Made by a program: the position numbers and the translations under genes. The notes beneath the pieces were generated by a model, which worked only from the letters and a program-made list of their open reading frames with translations, was not told the origin of the DNA and searched no databases. Shown here one piece after another: positions 23,240 through 26,755 of a stretch of DNA of 26,755 bases. Position 1 is the first letter of the stretch, and each line of letters begins with the position of its first letter. This stretch comes from a bacterium (GTDB lineage Bacteria; Desulfobacterota; JAPLJL01): NCBI GenBank assembly GCA_028713675.1, contig JAQTNV010000047.1:1-26755 (forward strand), given 5' to 3'.

Positions 23240-23395
23240 AGGTAGCCGGTAACAGGTTAATTCCAAACCACATTCTTATCATCCTGAGTTCTTCGCTCTT
23301 TGTCATCCTGAACGAAGTGAAGGATCTTGTTTCAAGAATTTCTCCAACAAAAGAGAGATTCTTCGCCACCGGCTCAGAATGACAGGAAATATTTT
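23240..23395. repeat. Dispersed GTCATCCTGAACGAAGTGAAGGATC-type repeat with inverted partner
   Basis: The gap before the propeller gene contains GTAGCAGGTAGCCGGTAACAG, then TCATCCTGAGTTCTTCGC, GTCATCCTGAACGAAGTG with AAGGATCTTG, and the inverted partner GAGATTCTTCGCCACCGG with CTCAGAATGACA. These are words of a very common bacterial intergenic hairpin repeat. A relative (TATCCTGAGCGCTGTCGAAG) lies near 25952. Confidence 0.65.
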
Positions 23396-23437
23396 AATAA
23401 AGGTTTCATAATATTTGAGTAAGAGGATATTTTCATA

Positions 23438-25924
23438 ATGAAATGCAAATTTGGACTAGCGCTCCTACTCCTATTATCTTTTTTTCCCCTCGGATGCGGG
23501 AAAAGCGGGAATTTCGATTACCGGATACCGCTGGCGCCGGACAGCCCCTGGCCGAAGTTCCGCCGGAACGCCGAGCAGAACGGCCGCAGCCCGGTCCAGC
23601 CCGATAAAAAGGATGGGTTGTTCTGGAGTTTCCCCACCGGCAAGGGCGTCTTCAACTCCCCGGTGATCAGCGGGGACGGGTCTATTTACGTTGGCTCGGC
23701 CGACCGGATCTTCTACGCCCTCAATCCCACCGGGACCGTCCGCTGGAAATTCCAGACTGATGAGATCATTGACGCCGCCGCCCTTCTCGATGACAAGGGC
23801 CGGGTTTATTTCGGCTCGGGAGATGGATACCTCCGCGCCTTGAATGCCCAAACCGGGGAGCTGATCTGGCAATTCCAGGCCGATGATCCCTCGGTAAACA
23901 ACGCCTTCATCCGCTGGTTCGAAGGTAATGTGGCCATGACCGCCAATGGAGATCTTATCGTCCCCAACGATAATTACTTCCTTTATTCTCTCAACCGGGA
24001 CACCGGTAAGGTGAACTGGCGTTTCAAATCCCCCGATCAGAACTGGTCGCTTCCCGCCCTGGATACCGCCACCGGCAACCTGTTCTTCGGCAACGATAAT
24101 ATGGTCAGGATTTTCGGCGACAACTCTTTCGCTATCGACCGGAACGGAAATAAGCTCTGGTCCAACTTTTCCAAGGGCGCGATCGCGGCCAGTCCCCTGT
24201 TAACCGCCCGGGGCACCATCCTCCTGGGCGGGTTTGACGGGTTCCTGCATGCCTATGAGTCTCGAACCGGCAGGGAGATCTGGAAATTCGGAGCCCATGA
24301 TCATATCTACGCCAGCCCCGGCGAGCTCTCGGACGGCACGATCATCCAGCCGGCCGCAGATGGGACCATCTACGCGCTCGACCCTGAAAGCGGCGCCCAG
24401 CTCTGGGCCTTTGATACCCGCGAAGCCGTCCGCTCCTCGCCGGCGGTTGATGGCCGGGACCATATCTATGTCGGCTCTGGGGAAGGCCGGCTCTTTGTTC
24501 TCAATCCCGACGGGACCCTGCGCTGGGCCATCAAACTTATCGAGGAAGAACGCAATGACCTCAATTCTTCTCCCGCCCTCGGTAAAAACGCCATTTACAT
24601 CGCCGGTGAAAACGGGGGGATCTTCAGTGTCCCTTACGATTACTGCCTGCGGAAAGAAATGCGGAATGATTCCCGCTGTCTGCTGGGGCCCAACGAGGAT
24701 CTGCCCGCGGAGGGAATCCATCTTTTCTATACCACTCAATTCGGCGGTCTGCTGACCGATCCGCCCGAAGCCATCAACGCCAATGCCGCTCTGGCCTTCT
24801 CCCTTTTCGTCCGCCGGGACGGTGATACCGCCCTGGCCCTGATCGACTCCAATTCAGTCCAGGTCAGTACCGATCCCCCCTCGGCCGTTACCGTCCAGGT
24901 GTCGGGTGAGCGCCGGTTCCTGACCGTGGAACCCCTTGATTTCTTTTCGGCCGGAAACGACGGCAAAATGTCCCTCACCATCACCGGGAAATACTTGATT
25001 AATCCGGAGCGGGACGGCCTCCGATTTTACGGCGGGAATCCTGGAGGAAATTTCTCTGAAACCTTCATATTTGCGCTTAATCAGCCCAAAACGCAGCTCC
25101 CTACTATGCCGGTTCTAACACAATACTCCTCGATTTTGGAATTGAGCCGCCTGGCCGCGTCTCTACCTACAATCCTGGCCAGCTACAACCAGATCGGTTT
25201 CGACAGTTTGCATTTCCTGGTCGGCTTTGTCGAGGAGCAAGGCAATGGGAAAGGTATCGCCTGGATGGTGGGAGCCAAACTGGCCGAGGGCGAAAACCAT
25301 GCCGTTGTTGACCCGGAGACAAGGGCAATGCTGCCCCTGGAATTTAATGGTGGTTCCGGGTTCGTCACCTTCTCCAGCGAGCGGGGAATGGAACTGGAAG
25401 TAATGAATGAAACCCTAAGTTTCCGAACCTTCCGGATCTCCGCCCGGTTCGACGTTAGCGGCGCGACGGCGGACACGCCCCAGGTCCACGCCAGCCTGGT
25501 CTGCGCCGACCTCGGCTTCTTCGCTCCTTATCTCCGGGATCTTGGATTCTGCAACCCGGACACGGATATCCTCAACGCCTTCGGCGCCATTAACATCACC
25601 CCTTACGAGGGAGGGACCCAGTTCACTCCCGCCGGTCTGGGGAATGTTGCCTTTGTCGCCGGGAGCAACCTCGCCCGGGCCGTCTTTTCCGGTTCCTCAC
25701 TTAAGGCGTCCGAACATAGTTTCGGGATCCTGATGATAGATCCCGCCACCAACCATCCGGTAGCGCTTGACTATGGACTTGAGACAAAGAAGAAGGCTTC
25801 CTCCAACGGCACGATTGAAAGCGTGGAGCTTGCTTATGAAAACAACGATGTCCCCGCCCAGGCCCGGGTGTATCTGATGGTGGATACCTACCCGGCGGCA
25901 AAGGCCACACTGACATTGAAATAA
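23438..25924 (+). CDS. PQQ-like beta-propeller lipoprotein with unknown C-terminal half
   Basis: The product has 828 residues. A signal peptide ends in a lipobox PLGC (Cys20), giving a probable lipoprotein. Residues about 35-410 hold repeats of the PQQ-like/BamB-like blade pattern, 'G.IYVGS.D..LYALNP.G...W.F', for example GSIYVGSADRIFYALNPTG, RVYFGSGDGYLRALNAQTG and TIYALDPESGAQLWAFDTRE. The WGxW-type quinone-binding features of true dehydrogenases are not evident, so an enzyme role is unlikely. The C-terminal half (about 420-828) is beta-rich, partly Ig-like (VSTDPPSAVTVQVSGERRFL), and I do not recognise it. The role may be protein binding or assembly at the outer membrane. The ribosome-binding site is AGAGGA. 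A hairpin follows at 26012-26033 and a strong terminator at 26081-26113. Confidence 0.88.
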   Translation: MKCKFGLALLLLLSFFPLGCGKSGNFDYRIPLAPDSPWPKFRRNAEQNGRSPVQPDKKDGLFWSFPTGKGVFNSPVISGDGSIYVGSADRIFYALNPTGTVRWKFQTDEIIDAAALLDDKGRVYFGSGDGYLRALNAQTGELIWQFQADDPSVNNAFIRWFEGNVAMTANGDLIVPNDNYFLYSLNRDTGKVNWRFKSPDQNWSLPALDTATGNLFFGNDNMVRIFGDNSFAIDRNGNKLWSNFSKGAIAASPLLTARGTILLGGFDGFLHAYESRTGREIWKFGAHDHIYASPGELSDGTIIQPAADGTIYALDPESGAQLWAFDTREAVRSSPAVDGRDHIYVGSGEGRLFVLNPDGTLRWAIKLIEEERNDLNSSPALGKNAIYIAGENGGIFSVPYDYCLRKEMRNDSRCLLGPNEDLPAEGIHLFYTTQFGGLLTDPPEAINANAALAFSLFVRRDGDTALALIDSNSVQVSTDPPSAVTVQVSGERRFLTVEPLDFFSAGNDGKMSLTITGKYLINPERDGLRFYGGNPGGNFSETFIFALNQPKTQLPTMPVLTQYSSILELSRLAASLPTILASYNQIGFDSLHFLVGFVEEQGNGKGIAWMVGAKLAEGENHAVVDPETRAMLPLEFNGGSGFVTFSSERGMELEVMNETLSFRTFRISARFDVSGATADTPQVHASLVCADLGFFAPYLRDLGFCNPDTDILNAFGAINITPYEGGTQFTPAGLGNVAFVAGSNLARAVFSGSSLKASEHSFGILMIDPATNHPVALDYGLETKKKASSNGTIESVELAYENNDVPAQARVYLMVDTYPAAKATLTLK

Positions 25925-26011
25925 CCTTTTTGGAGTACAGCAGCTTGTTTATCCTGAGCGCTGTCGAAGGGCTGCTACATGCATCGGTAAGCCAATGCGC
26001 TCCATAGTCAA

Positions 26012-26033
26012 GCCCGATCCATCGGGCGTTTTA
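26012..26033 (+). terminator. Possible intrinsic terminator after the propeller gene
   Basis: GCCCGAT-CC-ATCGGGC (26012-26027) is followed by GTTTTA. It is a short stem with a short T-run, so weaker than the next one. It is followed by another small hairpin (GCCGATAAATCGGC, 26039-26052). Confidence 0.45.
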
Positions 26034-26080
26034 AAACAGCCGATAAATCGGCAAGCTACAAAAATCCGGGAAGGACCATA

Positions 26081-26113
26081 AAAAAAGGGAGCCATCAGAT
26101 GGCTCCCTTTTTT
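26081..26113. terminator. Bidirectional intrinsic terminator between propeller and GyrI-like genes
   Basis: A perfect 15-bp stem, AAAAAAGGGAGCCAT paired with ATGGCTCCCTTTTTT around a CAG loop, has an A-run on one side and a T-run on the other. It lies between convergent genes. Downstream, at about 26125-26160, are tandem CTCTATGCCCTTTGCCCTATG words. Confidence 0.9.
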
Positions 26114-26173
26114 ATTGTTTTATGTTCTTTGCTCTATGCCCTTTGCCCTATGCTCTATGCTTACCTAAGCGCT

Positions 26174-26650
26174 TTATCCTGCCACGGCCACCGGGACCCG
26201 GATCTCGGTGGTTGAATCCTGGGGCTTGACCTTGGAGGGATCCGAGAGATAAACCTCCATCGGCGGCCCGGTGGGCCGCAGGCTGTTCTGGCCGATGTAG
26301 GCGAACAGCTCATCGTATACCGCCTTCACCTTATCGTACGGTCCCTGGTGAAAAGCGTAAACGAATTTTCCGCCCGGAAGTTCCCGGACCGCGATCTCGT
26401 CCTCCCCGTCCACTCCATCCGAAACGGGAATGGCGATATCCCAACGGAGCTCGTCCGGACCGACCGAGGCCGGGCCGTTGTAATAAATCCCCATGGGCGG
26501 GCCCAACGGTTTGATTCCCCGGTTGGCGACCCAGCTCATCAGGGTTTTCATCGCCTCGGGAATCTGGTCGTAGGGCCCCGTGCGGCTGACAAAAGCCACC
26601 CGCATCCTGGGAATCTCCTTCAGCCCGACCTTCTTCTCTCCCGGATTCAT
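26174..26650 (-). CDS. GyrI-like (AraC effector-binding-type) small-molecule-binding protein
   Basis: The product has 158 residues and consists of one GyrI-like domain made of two visible internal repeats. The first is RTGPYDQIPEAMKTLMSW followed by KPLGPPMGIYYNGP; the second is HQGPYDKVKAVYDELFAY followed by RPTGPPMEVYLSDP. This duplicated SHS2-type fold binds small molecules, as in AraC/MerR effector domains (BmrR, Rob), and as a free protein includes gyrase inhibitor GyrI/SbmC and some hydrolases. There is no DNA-binding domain, so it is probably a binding or detoxifying protein. The start has only a weak ribosome-binding site (GGA). It is followed by the bidirectional terminator at 26081-26113. 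Confidence 0.9.
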   Translation of the reverse strand: MNPGEKKVGLKEIPRMRVAFVSRTGPYDQIPEAMKTLMSWVANRGIKPLGPPMGIYYNGPASVGPDELRWDIAIPVSDGVDGEDEIAVRELPGGKFVYAFHQGPYDKVKAVYDELFAYIGQNSLRPTGPPMEVYLSDPSKVKPQDSTTEIRVPVAVAG

Positions 26651-26705
26651 GATCCGGCGCGCCCCCCTCTCGCCCCTATACCCGGGGAAATACCCCAGCG
26701 GGAAA

Positions 26706-26755
26706 CTATATCTTTAAAATGGTCAGACTGGCCAGGCCCGGCTCGAGTCCGGCGC
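26706..26755 (-). CDS. Possible 3' end of a gene running off the window edge
   Basis: On the minus strand the last bases of the window can be read as AGLEPGLASLTILKI followed by TAG (26706-26708). The fragment is protein-like but only about 16 codons long, and no family can be named. Confidence 0.25.
   Translation of the reverse strand, partial: AGLEPGLASLTILKI

Overview
This is a GC-rich chromosomal window from a diderm (Gram-negative-type) bacterium. Evidence for a diderm is the set of probable lipoproteins, an AmiC-type periplasmic amidase, a membrane-tethered DsbA-like oxidoreductase and a SecB-like protein. The response regulator-PilZ fusion, the very large multi-PAS histidine kinase and the TPR-AMIN-Amidase_3 amidase recall Desulfobacterota ('deltaproteobacteria') or an allied uncultured phylum, but the phylum cannot be fixed from sequence reading alone. 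No rRNA, tRNA or CRISPR array was seen.

Layout. 1-2.4 kb (+): end of a CrtC/AttH-like gene, a PaaI-type thioesterase and a receiver-PilZ protein in a tightly overlapping cluster, then elongation factor P and a bidirectional terminator. 2.45-7.45 kb (-): a run of six genes, in transcription order an orphan exported protein, a bifunctional-nuclease-PDZ lipoprotein, dodecin, a small membrane protein, a macro-domain protein and a DsbA-like protein. 7.6-11.2 kb (+): a strong promoter, the amidase, a YfcE-like phosphoesterase and a Xer-type recombinase. 11.56-16 kb (+): a 1477-residue sensor kinase with eight PAS modules and one GAF. 16.2-17.2 kb (+): an amidohydrolase lying between two nearly identical 163-bp direct repeats. 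17.5-18.1 kb (-): a YdjM-like membrane hydrolase.

18.1-22.3 kb is an accessory island whose base composition differs from its surroundings, most clearly in the AT-rich part from 20.4 kb. It holds a stand-alone OLD-type ATPase/TOPRIM nuclease, about 680 bp of decayed-looking DNA, and a compact three-gene unit that I read as a toxin-antitoxin-chaperone (TAC) system: HicA-like toxin, HicB-like antitoxin with a long C-terminal tail, and a SecB-like chaperone. This is the most interesting locus in the window. After it the GC-rich backbone resumes with a ComF-type phosphoribosyltransferase, an 828-residue beta-propeller lipoprotein, a bidirectional terminator and a GyrI-like protein.

The intergenic spaces are unusually full of small dispersed, hairpin-forming repeats of several families. 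In two places these repeats supply the stop codon of the upstream gene.
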